From CAYYOS01 sp964473355 (lineage in GTDB: Bacteria; Pseudomonadota; Gammaproteobacteria; Burkholderiales; REEB80): a stretch of 14,049 nucleotides of DNA. The stretch lies in the NCBI GenBank assembly GCA_964473355.1, contig CAYYOS010000064.1, positions 1 through 14,049 of the forward strand, given 5' to 3'. The translations under genes were made by a program, and so were the position numbers. Under the pieces are notes generated by a model. The model did not search any database and was not told the origin of the DNA. It worked only from the letters and a program-made list of their open reading frames with translations. Below, piece by piece: positions 1 through 7,978 of this stretch. Each line of letters starts with the position of its first letter. Position 1 is the stretch's first letter.

Positions 1-1082
1 GCCGCGAAGCTAATTTGGATCAGCGAGGTATTTAATAAATTGTGATTACTGGCCAGAGCTAGCAAGACAAAACCAAACTCCCCCGCCTGCGCCAAATATA
101 GGCCGGTGCGTAATGCTACGCTGGCTTCATTGCGGAACAGGCGACTTAAACCCCACACCACCAACGTTTTTACCAAAATAATGGCGGCTACCAGCAACAA
201 CACCCAAACCCAATGTTGCGCCACCACCTTAAGGTCCAACATCATGCCGATAGTGATAAAAAATAGGCCGAGTAACACGTCACGAAAAGGCTTAATATCC
301 GCTTCAACCTGATGCCGATATTCGGTTTCGGAAATAAGCATACCGGCCAAAAACGCGCCCAGTACCAATGACAATCCAGCCAGTTCCGTTAAATAAGCAA
401 GGCCGAGCGTCACCAGTAACAAATTAATCATAAAAAGTTCGGGAGATTTGCGCTTCGCTACCAAGTTAAACCAGGGCCGCATGAGGCGCTGCCCTACGAA
501 TAGCAGAATTGTCAGCACCACCACCGCTTTTATGGCCGCCAGTCCCAAGGTCCAAGCCATGGCTTCGGTGCCGCCGGCTAAGGCCGGAACTAAAATAAGA
601 AACGGTATCACCGCCAGATCTTGAAACAACAACACGCCCATCACTTGGCGGCCGTGCGGTGCTTGGATTTCACCGCGCTCGGCGAGCATTTTGCTAGCGA
701 TTGCCGTTGACGACATCGCCAAAACCCCGCCCAAAATGAGGCCGCCAGTCCAATGCATCCCCCAGAGAGCAGCGGTAATCAAGGTGATTAATACGGTAAC
801 AACCACTTGCGCGCCGCCCAAACCTAAAACAATGCGGCGCATGGCATAAAACTGCGGCAAGCTAAATTCCAGCCCAATGCTGAACATTAAAAACACCACC
901 CCAAATTCGGCGAGGTAACGGGTGGCGCTGGTGTCGGGAATAACTGCAAAAACACTGGGGCCGATTAAAATACCGACGAGCAAATAACCCAATATTGAAG
1001 GCAGTGCTAGCGTGCGAAACAATGTCACTACCAGCACCGCGGCGGCCAGAAGAATCAGGATAAGCTGCAGAGTTGAGTGCAT
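1..1082 (-). CDS. CPA2-family monovalent cation:proton antiporter (KefB/KefC-like), C-terminus cut by window edge
   Basis: Inner-membrane exchanger of the CPA2 family, expected to swap K+ or Na+ for protons. It reads from the ATG at 1082 down to base 1 without a stop, giving 360 visible residues, so the C-terminus (including any RCK/TrkA-N domain) lies outside. It is hydrophobic nearly throughout, with about ten or more membrane segments. Family motifs seen include FLMFSIGLEFS (about 64-74), MSSTAIASKML (123-133), LLFQDLAVIP (151-160, with the Q-D pair of Kef proteins), GAFLAGMLISE, FFITIGMML and AQAGEFGFVLLAL. It is transcribed divergently from kdsD across 70 bases. A Kef-type antiporter beside kdsD is familiar in Betaproteobacteria. 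The ion and any glutathione gating cannot be told from the part seen. Family call is firm; the exact subfamily is not. Confidence 0.9.
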   Translation of the reverse strand, partial: MHSTLQLILILLAAAVLVVTLFRTLALPSILGYLLVGILIGPSVFAVIPDTSATRYLAEFGVVFLMFSIGLEFSLPQFYAMRRIVLGLGGAQVVVTVLITLITAALWGMHWTGGLILGGVLAMSSTAIASKMLAERGEIQAPHGRQVMGVLLFQDLAVIPFLILVPALAGGTEAMAWTLGLAAIKAVVVLTILLFVGQRLMRPWFNLVAKRKSPELFMINLLLVTLGLAYLTELAGLSLVLGAFLAGMLISETEYRHQVEADIKPFRDVLLGLFFITIGMMLDLKVVAQHWVWVLLLVAAIILVKTLVVWGLSRLFRNEASVALRTGLYLAQAGEFGFVLLALASNHNLLNTSLIQISFA

Positions 1083-1152
1083 TTGAAAGGGCTATCCTTT
1101 ATACTTTGGGGATGAAAATAGCAGCACTAATTATGTATCCGATCCGCTGACG
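1083..1152. promoter_or_regulatory. Divergent spacer between antiporter and kdsD, probable promoter region
   Basis: This 70-base spacer must hold the start signals for the leftward antiporter and probably the rightward kdsD operon. On the plus strand TATACT at 1100-1105 resembles a -10 box, but no good -35 lies 16-18 bases upstream (TTGAAA at 1083-1088 is only 11 bases away). A small inverted repeat, AAAGG (1086-1090) and CCTTT (1096-1100), sits beside it. Neither gene has a strong ribosome binding site here. The promoter role is inferred from gene layout. Confidence 0.3.
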
Positions 1153-2154
1153 ATGAGCTCCGCTACCGTTTCGGCGCACGCCGAAGACTTTTCCCACGCG
1201 CTGGCACTTGCTCGGCAAGTGTTGACGATAGAAGCACAGGCAGTGGCCGCTTTAACCTCACGGCTGGATCAACGCTTTATCCGTGCGCTGGAAAACATTT
1301 TACACTGCCGGGGCCGCACTGTGGTTAGCGGCATGGGGAAGTCCGGCCACATCGCGCGCAAAATCGCCTCCACACTTGCCTCCACCGGCACGCCGGCTTT
1401 TTATATGCACCCTGGTGAAGCCGCCCACGGGGATGTGGGTATGATCGCCCCGCACGACGTTTTGATCGCCATTTCAAACTCGGGGGAAAGCAGTGAAATA
1501 CTGACTATCCTGCCCTATCTCAAACGCCACGGTGTAAAACTGATCGCAATGACGGGCAATAGCGCCTCCACTTTAGCGCGCGAAGCGGACGTGCATTTGG
1601 ATACCAGTGTCGCGGAGGAGGCTTGCCCACTAGGGCTGGCACCCACCGCCAGCACCACGGCAACGCTTGCCTTAGGTGACGCGCTGGCGCTCGCACTTTT
1701 AGATTTGCGCGGGTTTAGCGCCGAGGATTTTGCGCGCACGCACCCGGGGGGCGCCTTGGGTCGACGCTTACTACTGCATGTCGCGGATATTATGCGTACC
1801 GGTGACGCCATTCCTCGGGTATTGGCGGAAGCCACGTTGTCTCAAGCGCTATTAGAAATGTCGCGCAAAGGTATGGGCATGGTGGTGATCACGAACGAAG
1901 CCGCAGAACTGCTCGGCATCTTTACCGATGGCGATTTACGCCGCGCCTTGGATCGCAACTTAAATATTCACAATACCTCGATCGCCACAGTGATGACTAC
2001 CGCACCTCGTGCCATCACCCCGCAAAGACTCGCAGCCGAGGCCGTGGCGCTCATGCAACAGCACAAAGTTTATGTGTTGCCTGTGGTTGATGAGGCACAC
2101 AAACTAGTCGGTGCGCTGGGTATGCATGACTTACTTCAAGCGGGTGTGGTGTAA
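1153..2154 (+). CDS. kdsD: Arabinose-5-phosphate isomerase KdsD
   Basis: Cytosolic enzyme that interconverts ribulose 5-phosphate and arabinose 5-phosphate, the first step toward Kdo for the LPS core. The 333-residue product has the usual length and layout: an N-terminal SIS sugar-isomerase domain (about 40-180) followed by two CBS domains (about 208-270 and 275-333). Visible motifs are GMGKSGHI (60-67), ISNSGESSE (107-115), EEACPLGLAPTAST (155-168) and THPGGALGRR (196-205). The ATG start has no clear Shine-Dalgarno sequence. A GC-rich 6-bp stem (1170-1185) falls just after the start codon. It is followed 30 bases later by kdsC, two steps further along the same pathway, which supports the Kdo-specific assignment over other SIS-CBS isomerases such as GutQ. 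Confidence 0.95.
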   Translation: MSSATVSAHAEDFSHALALARQVLTIEAQAVAALTSRLDQRFIRALENILHCRGRTVVSGMGKSGHIARKIASTLASTGTPAFYMHPGEAAHGDVGMIAPHDVLIAISNSGESSEILTILPYLKRHGVKLIAMTGNSASTLAREADVHLDTSVAEEACPLGLAPTASTTATLALGDALALALLDLRGFSAEDFARTHPGGALGRRLLLHVADIMRTGDAIPRVLAEATLSQALLEMSRKGMGMVVITNEAAELLGIFTDGDLRRALDRNLNIHNTSIATVMTTAPRAITPQRLAAEAVALMQQHKVYVLPVVDEAHKLVGALGMHDLLQAGVV

Positions 2155-2184
2155 TGGTGACAACGCCAATCGGCAAGCGCTTCT

Positions 2185-2745
2185 ATGGCTAAAACCAACC
2201 TTCCCCATTCGGACACCGGTAATCCAGAGCTGGATCGGCGCGCCGCCGATATCAAATTGGTTATTTTTGATGTCGACGGTGTGTTAACCGACGGCAGTTT
2301 ATATCTGGGCGACGACGGCCAGGAATACAAAGCGTTTCACTCCCGCGACGGACACGGCATGAAAATGCTGATGCAAAGCGGTGTGCAGTTAGCGCTCATC
2401 ACGGGCCGTACGTCGTCGGTAGTACCCGCGCGCGCCAAAAATTTGGGGATAACGCACATCTATCAAGGCGCACAGGATAAATTGCTGGCGTTTTCAGAAC
2501 TCATTGCAACCTTAAAATTAGAAGCGCATCAAACGGCGTTTATGGGTGATGATGTGGTGGACTTGCCGGTATTAAAGCGCTGCGGGTTGGCCCTGACTGT
2601 CCCCGAAGCGCCGCTTATCGTGCAAAAACACGCGCACTATGTCACAGGTTTATCCGGGGGCCGAGGCGCAGCCCGAGAAGTGTGCGAATTAATTATGCTG
2701 GCGCAAGGCACTCTGGCCGAGCAACTTGCTACGTATTTAAAGTAA
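2185..2745 (+). CDS. kdsC: 3-deoxy-D-manno-octulosonate 8-phosphate phosphatase KdsC
   Basis: Cytosolic HAD-superfamily phosphatase that hydrolyses Kdo 8-phosphate to Kdo and phosphate. The 186-residue protein is of the small cap-less type (C0), as expected for KdsC, which works as a tetramer. HAD motif I is DVDGVLTD (29-36, nucleophile D29 and acid D31), motif II is ITGR with T73, motif III lysine is K99 in QDKLLAF, and motif IV is GDDVVD (121-126). The stretch KAFHSRDGHGMK (49-60) is typical of the KdsC/YrbI subfamily. About 28 residues precede motif I, slightly long, so a later start is possible though no better ATG is evident. It ends 3 bases before lptC. Confidence 0.95.
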   Translation: MAKTNLPHSDTGNPELDRRAADIKLVIFDVDGVLTDGSLYLGDDGQEYKAFHSRDGHGMKMLMQSGVQLALITGRTSSVVPARAKNLGITHIYQGAQDKLLAFSELIATLKLEAHQTAFMGDDVVDLPVLKRCGLALTVPEAPLIVQKHAHYVTGLSGGRGAAREVCELIMLAQGTLAEQLATYLK

Positions 2746-2748
2746 GTC

Positions 2749-3321
2749 ATGAAACTTACTTTATGGCTGCCCGTCATTTTACTGGTCATCTTCGCCGGCA
2801 TTACTTTCTGGTTGGATCACGTGGTTCAAGAGCCACAGGCTAGGCGTGACGGCATGCTGCGTCACGATATGGACTATATGGTGGAAAATTTCTCCGCGAC
2901 CCGCCTAAACCCGGAGGGCAAACCCATATATGTTCTCACCGCGCGCAAAATGGTGCATTACCCGGACGATGAGAGCACGCACTTAACGACGCCACATTTC
3001 ACGCAATTCGAGCCGCCGCAACCGCCATTGCACATCAGCGCGAAGCGCGGTTTGGTTTCTAAAAATGGTGAGAATGTATATTTTATGGACGATGTGCAGG
3101 TGTTAAGGGAAGCAAACAGCGCTCAAAGTGCGCTGACCCTTACCACACCGTACTTGCATATCATCCCTGATTTACACCTAGCCAAAACCGATAAGCGTAT
3201 CGTAATAAAAGAGAATGCAACAACTATTAATGCCACCGGTCTTGAAATTAATAGTAAAACGCGCGTGGCCAAATTATTTTCGAAAGTCAGAGCCCAATAT
3301 GCTAATCCTCGACAAAACTAA
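2749..3321 (+). CDS. lptC: LPS export system protein LptC
   Basis: Bitopic inner-membrane protein of the Lpt bridge. It takes LPS from LptB2FG and hands it to periplasmic LptA. The 190-residue protein has one N-terminal membrane anchor (about 5-22, WLPVILLVIFAGITFWL) followed by a periplasmic beta-jellyroll region; segments such as MVENFSATRLNPEGKPIYVLTARKM fit the family pattern of an OstA-like fold. Sequence conservation in LptC is low, so position between kdsC and lptA carries much of the call. The start lies 3 bases after the kdsC stop. The 3' end overlaps the predicted lptA start by 23 bases in another frame. Confidence 0.92.
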   Translation: MKLTLWLPVILLVIFAGITFWLDHVVQEPQARRDGMLRHDMDYMVENFSATRLNPEGKPIYVLTARKMVHYPDDESTHLTTPHFTQFEPPQPPLHISAKRGLVSKNGENVYFMDDVQVLREANSAQSALTLTTPYLHIIPDLHLAKTDKRIVIKENATTINATGLEINSKTRVAKLFSKVRAQYANPRQN

Positions 3322-3901
3322 GCTGCGGCGTAGCTGCTGGGTTTACGTGGCGAGCACTGTGTTTTTAATAAGCGCGGCCAGCGCCGAGCGAGCGGATCGC
3401 GAAAAGCCAATTAATCTGGAAGCCGATACTGTCACCCTGGACGACATAAAGCGGGTAAGCATCTATCAAGGAAACGTCCAACTCACCCAAGGTACTTTGC
3501 TTATTCGTTCCGATAAACTCTCGGTTTCCGAAGATAAGCAGGGATTTCAACACGGCATAGCTCATGGTAATCCGGCCTACTTCCGGCAAAAACGCGAGGG
3601 CTTCGACGATTATGTTGAAGGTTACGGGGGGCGTATTGAATATGACGGCAAGCAGGAAAAGGTTGAGCTTTTTGGCCAAGCGCGTATGAAGCGCGACCAA
3701 GATGAAGTGCGTGGCGACTATATTTCCTACGATATTAAAACTGAATTCTTTAAGGTGTTAGGGGGCGGCACTAAAGTGGCGAATCCTAATAATCCGCAAG
3801 GCCGGGTGCGCGTGATGATTTTACCGAAACCGAAAGCCGATAGCCTGGCGCCCGCTACGCTCAAACCCGCGGAAGACATTGCTAACCCTCGCGCACAATG
3901 A
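3299..3901 (+). CDS. lptA: LPS transport periplasmic protein LptA
   Basis: Periplasmic protein that polymerises into the bridge carrying LPS from LptC to LptD in the outer membrane. I place the start at the ATG at 3299, giving 200 residues. The frame is open further upstream to 3215, but that extension would put 28 residues ahead of the signal peptide. From 3299 the N-terminus is a normal Sec signal: positive residues KLRR (8-11), hydrophobic core VYVASTVFLIS (15-25) and an ASA|ER cleavage site after residue 29. The mature part begins with INLEADTVTLDD and continues with the OstA/LptA beta pattern (VSIYQGNVQLTQGTLLIRSDKL). It overlaps lptC by 23 bases and lptB by 4 (ATGA), indicating translational coupling. 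Confidence 0.93.
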   Translation: MLILDKTKLRRSCWVYVASTVFLISAASAERADREKPINLEADTVTLDDIKRVSIYQGNVQLTQGTLLIRSDKLSVSEDKQGFQHGIAHGNPAYFRQKREGFDDYVEGYGGRIEYDGKQEKVELFGQARMKRDQDEVRGDYISYDIKTEFFKVLGGGTKVANPNNPQGRVRVMILPKPKADSLAPATLKPAEDIANPRAQ

Positions 3902-4620
3902 GTAAACTTGGGGTCACAGCGTTAAGAAAACGCTATAAAGCGCGGCAGGTAGTCCATGATGTTTCTTTAGACGTTGAGAGCGGCGAAGTCGTCGGGTTAT
4001 TGGGACCTAACGGCGCCGGAAAAACCACCAGTTTTTACATGATGGTGGGCCTTATCACTGCTGACGGTGGCAGCATCCGCTTAGACGACCGCGAAATCAG
4101 TCACTTATCTATTGATCGGCGAGCGCGCCTGGGGTTGTCGTATCTACCTCAAGAGGCATCGATATTCCGTAAGCTTAATGTCGCGGAAAATATTCAAGCG
4201 ATTTTGGAATTACAACATTTATCCCCGGAGAAAATTCAAGAGCGCCTAGAAGAACTATTGGTCGAGCTACACATTGATCACCTACGCAACAACGCGGCCC
4301 TAAGCCTTTCGGGCGGGGAGCGGCGCCGCGTGGAAATCGCCCGGGCATTAGCCACGGACCCGCGTTTTATTTTGCTAGACGAGCCCTTTGCGGGTGTCGA
4401 CCCTATCGCGGTTTTAGATATTCAAAATATTATCCGTTTTTTAACGGATCGGGGCATAGGCGTTTTAATTACCGACCATAACGTGCGTGAAACATTGGGA
4501 ATTTGCGATCGGGCTTATATTATTAACGAGGGCCGGGTAATGGCTTACGGCAAACCGGAAGAAATCGTTTATAATGAAAGTGTACGGAAAGTTTATTTGG
4601 GAGAGCATTTTAGGCTCTAA
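3898..4620 (+). CDS. lptB: LPS export ABC transporter ATP-binding protein LptB
   Basis: Cytoplasmic ATPase of the LptB2FG complex, which pulls LPS out of the inner membrane and pushes it along the Lpt bridge. The 240 residues match the family length. All ABC motifs are intact: Walker A GPNGAGKTT (36-44), Q-loop Q85, signature LSGGE (137-141), Walker B FILLDE (157-162) and H-loop H194 in ITDHNVRE. The sequences DEPFAGVDPIAV and ITDHNVRETL are specific to LptB among ABC proteins. It starts inside the lptA stop (ATGA). LptF and LptG are not in this window, as is usual. It ends the LPS part of the cluster, 143 bases before rpoN. Confidence 0.97.
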   Translation: MSKLGVTALRKRYKARQVVHDVSLDVESGEVVGLLGPNGAGKTTSFYMMVGLITADGGSIRLDDREISHLSIDRRARLGLSYLPQEASIFRKLNVAENIQAILELQHLSPEKIQERLEELLVELHIDHLRNNAALSLSGGERRRVEIARALATDPRFILLDEPFAGVDPIAVLDIQNIIRFLTDRGIGVLITDHNVRETLGICDRAYIINEGRVMAYGKPEEIVYNESVRKVYLGEHFRL

Positions 4621-4763
4621 TCCCAGTTGAAATTTTGTTTCAGCCTATCTAGTCCCGCAACCAAGATGATAACCGGACGCCAAGGAAATATCGAAAAAAA
4701 TGCCTGCGCGGTACCAGGCCGCCCAGCCCGTGGCCCGGCGCCTTGCTTCAGATTGATCGGCCA
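4621..4763. other. lptB-rpoN intergenic region
   Basis: This 143-base spacer is the largest gap in the lpt-rpoN part of the cluster. Right after the lptB stop a weak stem can form (GTTGAAA 4626-4632 with TTTCAGC 4638-4644, including one G-T pair). It is short, AT-rich and has no T-run after it, so I do not call it a terminator. The second half is GC-rich (about 4706-4742), with only imperfect stem potential. I see no convincing -35/-10 pair and no strong ribosome binding site before the rpoN ATG. An rpoN promoter may lie here, but the sequence does not show it clearly. Confidence 0.4.
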
Positions 4764-6209
4764 ATGAAACACAGCTTACAACTTAAGTTATCTCAGCATC
4801 TCACGCTGACTCCCCAGCTCCAACAATCCATTCGTCTACTACAACTCTCCACTTTAGAACTTAACCAAGAGCTCGATCTGTTTCTTCAAGAAAATCCCTT
4901 ACTGGAGCGTATTGATGGCGATGCCGACGACGACGCACCGGCCAACGGCGCAGCTAAAGACGAGCTGGCCCCTCAAGAAAGCGCGCCAGAAGAACCGCGG
5001 GCGGATACAGATCAAAGTGGTGATGACAATTTTTCAGACTCCAGCTGGGATGAATTTAGTGCGCCTCGCACCTCGAATAATAATGACGATGATGACGACC
5101 AAGAATTTTCCCAATACGCATCGGAGGAAATCAGCCTACGGGAGCATTTGAATTGGCAGCTTAATTTGCTGCAATTGTCGGCCCGCGATAAAACCATCGT
5201 GTCCCTGCTAATTGATGCGTTAAATGACGACGGCTATTTAACCCAAGATTTGGCCGAGCTTCAAGAGTTATTGCCGGAAGAATTAGAGATCGAGCTAATT
5301 GAACTCGAAACGGGTTTAAAACATCTGCAGTTTTTAGATCCGTGTGGCGTGGGTGCCCGCAATTTATCCGAGTGTCTCAGCTTGCAGTTAGAGGCTTTGC
5401 CATCGGATACACCTTTTCGTGACAATGCTCAATTGTTAGTAAAAAATCACCTGGAGGTTTTAGCAGCGCGCGACTATGCAAAACTTAAGAAAATTTTTCA
5501 TTGCGATGACGCTTGCTTGCGTGAGACGCAGCGTTTAATCACCGGGCTTAATCCGCGACCCGGTTCCAAATTCGGCGCCGCCCATACCCGGTATATCACA
5601 CACGACGTCGTAGTGAAAAAGATAAAAGGCTTGTGGGTGGCAACGCTAAATTCTGACGCCATGCCTAAGTTGCGCATTAACCGCATGTATGCCGACATAC
5701 TGCAACGCAATCGAGATAGTTCCATGCAGCAAATGGCAAGCCAGCTGCAAGAAGCCCGCTGGATGATTAAGAACGTGCAGCAACGTTTTGATACCATTTT
5801 GCGAGTATCTCAAGCGGTCATCGATAGGCAGCGACATTTTTTCGAGCACGGTGAAGTCGCCATGCGTCCGTTAGTGCTGCGTGAGATTGCCGAGGCGGTG
5901 GGCTTGCACGAATCAACGGTTTCACGCGTCACCACCCAAAAATATATGTTAACCCCCCGCGGCTTATTTGAACTCAAGTATTTCTTCGGTAGCCACGTCG
6001 CCACCGAGGCCGGGGGCGCCTGCTCGGCAACGGCTATTCGCGCGCTAATCCGCCAATTGGTGAGTGCCGAGGATCAAAAAAAACCGCTTTCCGACAGTCA
6101 AATTACTGAGATATTAGGTAATCAGGGCATCGTTGTCGCCCGCCGCACGATCGCAAAATATCGCGAAGCGCTGCAGATCCCCCCCGTGAATTTGCGCAAA
6201 TCATTATAA
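4764..6209 (+). CDS. rpoN: RNA polymerase sigma-54 factor RpoN
   Basis: Alternative sigma factor that directs RNA polymerase to -24/-12 promoters and needs AAA+ enhancer-binding activators. I choose the ATG at 4764 because the next residues, MKHSLQLKLSQHLTLTPQLQQ, begin exactly as RpoN proteins do; an upstream TTG at 4743 would add seven unneeded residues. The product is 481 residues, normal for the family. Region I is the Gln/Leu-rich stretch at 1-50. Region II is strongly acidic (about 51-122, with runs such as NNNDDDDDQE). The core-binding part follows. The helix-turn-helix lies about 373-396 (LREIAEAVGLHESTVSRV). The RpoN box ARRTIAKYRE (459-468) is near the C-terminus; the usual Val is Ile here. 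hpf follows after 12 bases. Confidence 0.97.
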   Translation: MKHSLQLKLSQHLTLTPQLQQSIRLLQLSTLELNQELDLFLQENPLLERIDGDADDDAPANGAAKDELAPQESAPEEPRADTDQSGDDNFSDSSWDEFSAPRTSNNNDDDDDQEFSQYASEEISLREHLNWQLNLLQLSARDKTIVSLLIDALNDDGYLTQDLAELQELLPEELEIELIELETGLKHLQFLDPCGVGARNLSECLSLQLEALPSDTPFRDNAQLLVKNHLEVLAARDYAKLKKIFHCDDACLRETQRLITGLNPRPGSKFGAAHTRYITHDVVVKKIKGLWVATLNSDAMPKLRINRMYADILQRNRDSSMQQMASQLQEARWMIKNVQQRFDTILRVSQAVIDRQRHFFEHGEVAMRPLVLREIAEAVGLHESTVSRVTTQKYMLTPRGLFELKYFFGSHVATEAGGACSATAIRALIRQLVSAEDQKKPLSDSQITEILGNQGIVVARRTIAKYREALQIPPVNLRKSL

Positions 6210-6211
6210 CC

Positions 6212-6217
6212 AGGAGG
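6212..6217 (+). promoter_or_regulatory. Strong ribosome binding site for hpf
   Basis: AGGAGG lies 4 bases before the hpf ATG, a full match to the anti-Shine-Dalgarno core though at slightly short spacing. It is one of the few strong sites in this cluster, which suggests hpf is translated more heavily than its neighbours. Confidence 0.8.
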
Positions 6218-6221
6218 CATA

Positions 6222-6551
6222 ATGAATCTCATACTAACCGGTCACCACCTCGATATTACGCCTGCCATTCGTGAATACATCACGACCAAACTAAAACGCA
6301 TTACCCGGCATTTTGATCACGTTATCGATGTTAATGTTATTTTATCTATTGCAAAGCTCAACCAGAAAATCGAGGCGAACGTGCACGTCCGTGGCAAAGA
6401 TATTTTTGCTCAAGCCGAAGACGGTGATATGTATGCCGCCATTGATTTATTAGCCGATAAATTGGACAGGCAAATTGTTAAACACAAGGAAAAAGTCGGT
6501 AAAGACCACTCCCCCCTCGGCGCACTCAAACATCAGGCCGTCAAAGAATAA
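6222..6551 (+). CDS. hpf: Ribosome hibernation promoting factor (short HPF/RaiA family)
   Basis: Cytosolic protein that binds the 30S decoding channel and silences ribosomes in stationary phase or starvation. The product has 109 residues, the size of the short HPF/YhbH type, without the C-terminal dimerisation domain of long HPF. It opens with MNLILTGHHLDITPAIREYI, and VHVRGKDIFAQAEDGDMYAAID is the family's conserved beta-strand and helix region. A basic tail follows (KLDRQIVKHKEKVGK). The position directly after rpoN is the classic one; it was once called the sigma-54 modulation protein for that reason. ptsN starts 9 bases after its stop. Confidence 0.95.
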   Translation: MNLILTGHHLDITPAIREYITTKLKRITRHFDHVIDVNVILSIAKLNQKIEANVHVRGKDIFAQAEDGDMYAAIDLLADKLDRQIVKHKEKVGKDHSPLGALKHQAVKE

Positions 6552-6560
6552 GAGAACTTA

Positions 6561-7010
6561 ATGGATTTTTCCTCGCTCTTGTCTCCGCAGAATGTGACAA
6601 CGGGTTTGGATGCTAAAAACCAAGACGAGGTTTTCTCACAAGCAGCGTCCTTGTTTGAGAAAAATAATGGTCTACCCCGTAAAGTTGTTTTAAACGGTCT
6701 GGTGGAACGGGAGAAGTTGGGTTCGACAGCGCTGGGCCACGCCGTCGCGCTTCCCCACGCTCGGATTAAAGGCTTGCCTGCTTCCTCGGGGGCGCTACTT
6801 AAACTTGAAAACCCCATTGATTTCGACGCACCGGATAAAATCGGGGTGCAACTTTTCTTTGTGTTACTTGTGCCTTCTGGCGCAGCCGAAATGCATTTGC
6901 AAATTTTGGGTGAACTGGCGCAGCGGTTTAGCGATCGACAGATGCGGCAAAGTCTCATGAATGCCAGTTCTGGCGCAGAACTTTACCAACGGTTTGTTAG
7001 TGGCACATGA
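6561..7010 (+). CDS. ptsN: Nitrogen-PTS enzyme IIA PtsN (EIIA-Ntr)
   Basis: Cytosolic regulatory phospho-acceptor of the nitrogen phosphotransferase system. Its phosphorylation state tunes K+ uptake, stress and nitrogen responses rather than sugar import. The 149-residue product is a single EIIA type-2 domain. The phosphorylated histidine is H66 in the motif LGHAVALPHAR (58-68), with the family pattern of an LPH or IPH active site. The late stretch AEMHLQILGELAQRFSD is also typical. No transport (EIIB/EIIC) domain is fused or adjacent, in line with a regulatory role. It overlaps hprK by 4 bases (ATGA), so the two are probably coupled in translation. Confidence 0.95.
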   Translation: MDFSSLLSPQNVTTGLDAKNQDEVFSQAASLFEKNNGLPRKVVLNGLVEREKLGSTALGHAVALPHARIKGLPASSGALLKLENPIDFDAPDKIGVQLFFVLLVPSGAAEMHLQILGELAQRFSDRQMRQSLMNASSGAELYQRFVSGT

Positions 7011-7978
7011 CACAAATCAGCGTTCAGCAACTCTATGATGACACCCACGAAAAATTGGAGTTGGTCTGGGTTGCCGGTCGTTTTGGCGGGACCAAGCAAC
7101 TCACCAGCGACACCGTACAAAAACCTTCGCTCGCGTTAATTGGCCACTTGAATTTTGTGCATCCTAATCGCGTGCAGATTTTAGGGTCGACAGAAATGGA
7201 TTATCTGCGTACGCTAGACGAAACATCGCTCGATCAATCCATCCGCAACCTTTTTTCCACCGAACTCGCTGCTATCGTCGTTGCCAATAGCGAGCCCGTG
7301 CCTGCGCCGCTTTTAAACGCCTCGGATAAAAGCCATACGCCGCTTTTTACTTCGAAGCAAAGTAGTGCGCACCTAATGAATGTGTTGCGCCACTACTTAT
7401 CTGATGTACTTGCGGATTCGGCTAGTCGCCACGGCGTGTTCATGGAGGTACAAGGAACCGGGGTACTCATTACTGGAGATGCGGCTATCGGTAAAAGTGA
7501 GTTGGCGCTGGAGCTCGTGACGCGCGGTCATCGCCTCATTGCCGACGACATCGTAGAGTTTTATCAAGTCGCCCCCGATACCCTAGAGGGCCGCTGTCCG
7601 ACCTTGCTCCAAGATTTTCTCGAAGTGCGAGGTTTGGGCGTACTTAACATACGTTATTTGTTTGGCGAAAATGCTATAAAACGCAAAAAGAATTTGAAGT
7701 TTATTGTGAGCCTAAAACGCCAAGAAGAGGTAAAGCCACAAGATGAAGATCGCTTACAAATGCGCGAATTTAGCGAAATGATATTGGGTGTAAACATTCC
7801 GACGGTATGTATACCGGTGGCGGCAGGTCGCAATATAGCCGTCCTGGTGGAAGTCGCGGTGCGCAACCATATAATGTTGGAGCGTGGCGTTAATAGCACT
7901 CAGGAATTCATTCAGCGTCAACAGCAGCGCATCGCCGAGACCACCGCGCCTTTCCCTAACTCAGATTCTGCATCCTAG
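7007..7978 (+). CDS. hprK: HPr kinase/phosphorylase HprK
   Basis: Bifunctional enzyme that phosphorylates and dephosphorylates a serine on HPr. In proteobacteria it is linked to the nitrogen PTS rather than catabolite repression. The 323-residue protein has an N-terminal domain (about 1-130) and a C-terminal P-loop domain. Key sites are H142 in RHGVF, Walker A GDAAIGKS (157-164), IADDIVE (178-184), the HPrK/P signature EVRGLGVLNI (206-215) and PVAAGRNIAVLVEVAV (270-285). The P-loop reads GDAA where I expect GDSG or GESG, though the G-x4-G-K-S frame is intact. The TAG stop (7976-7978) falls at the foot of a perfect hairpin covering the rapZ start. No HPr gene is in the window. Confidence 0.95.
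   Translation: MTQISVQQLYDDTHEKLELVWVAGRFGGTKQLTSDTVQKPSLALIGHLNFVHPNRVQILGSTEMDYLRTLDETSLDQSIRNLFSTELAAIVVANSEPVPAPLLNASDKSHTPLFTSKQSSAHLMNVLRHYLSDVLADSASRHGVFMEVQGTGVLITGDAAIGKSELALELVTRGHRLIADDIVEFYQVAPDTLEGRCPTLLQDFLEVRGLGVLNIRYLFGENAIKRKKNLKFIVSLKRQEEVKPQDEDRLQMREFSEMILGVNIPTVCIPVAAGRNIAVLVEVAVRNHIMLERGVNSTQEFIQRQQQRIAETTAPFPNSDSAS

Noticed and set aside
106..312. Plus-strand open frame opposite the antiporter gene
   Set aside because: It lies antisense to a well-supported membrane protein, and its product has a low-complexity composition without family resemblance.
3215..3298. Earlier lptA start inside lptC
   Set aside because: It would put 28 residues before a normal Sec signal peptide and give a much longer overlap with lptC.
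4743..4763. TTG start for rpoN
   Set aside because: It adds seven residues before the conserved MKHSLQLKLSQ start of RpoN; the ATG at 4764 is better supported.
6533..6958. Minus-strand open frame opposite ptsN
   Set aside because: It is a shadow of ptsN; the translation is rich in Ser/Cys/Lys with no recognisable domain.
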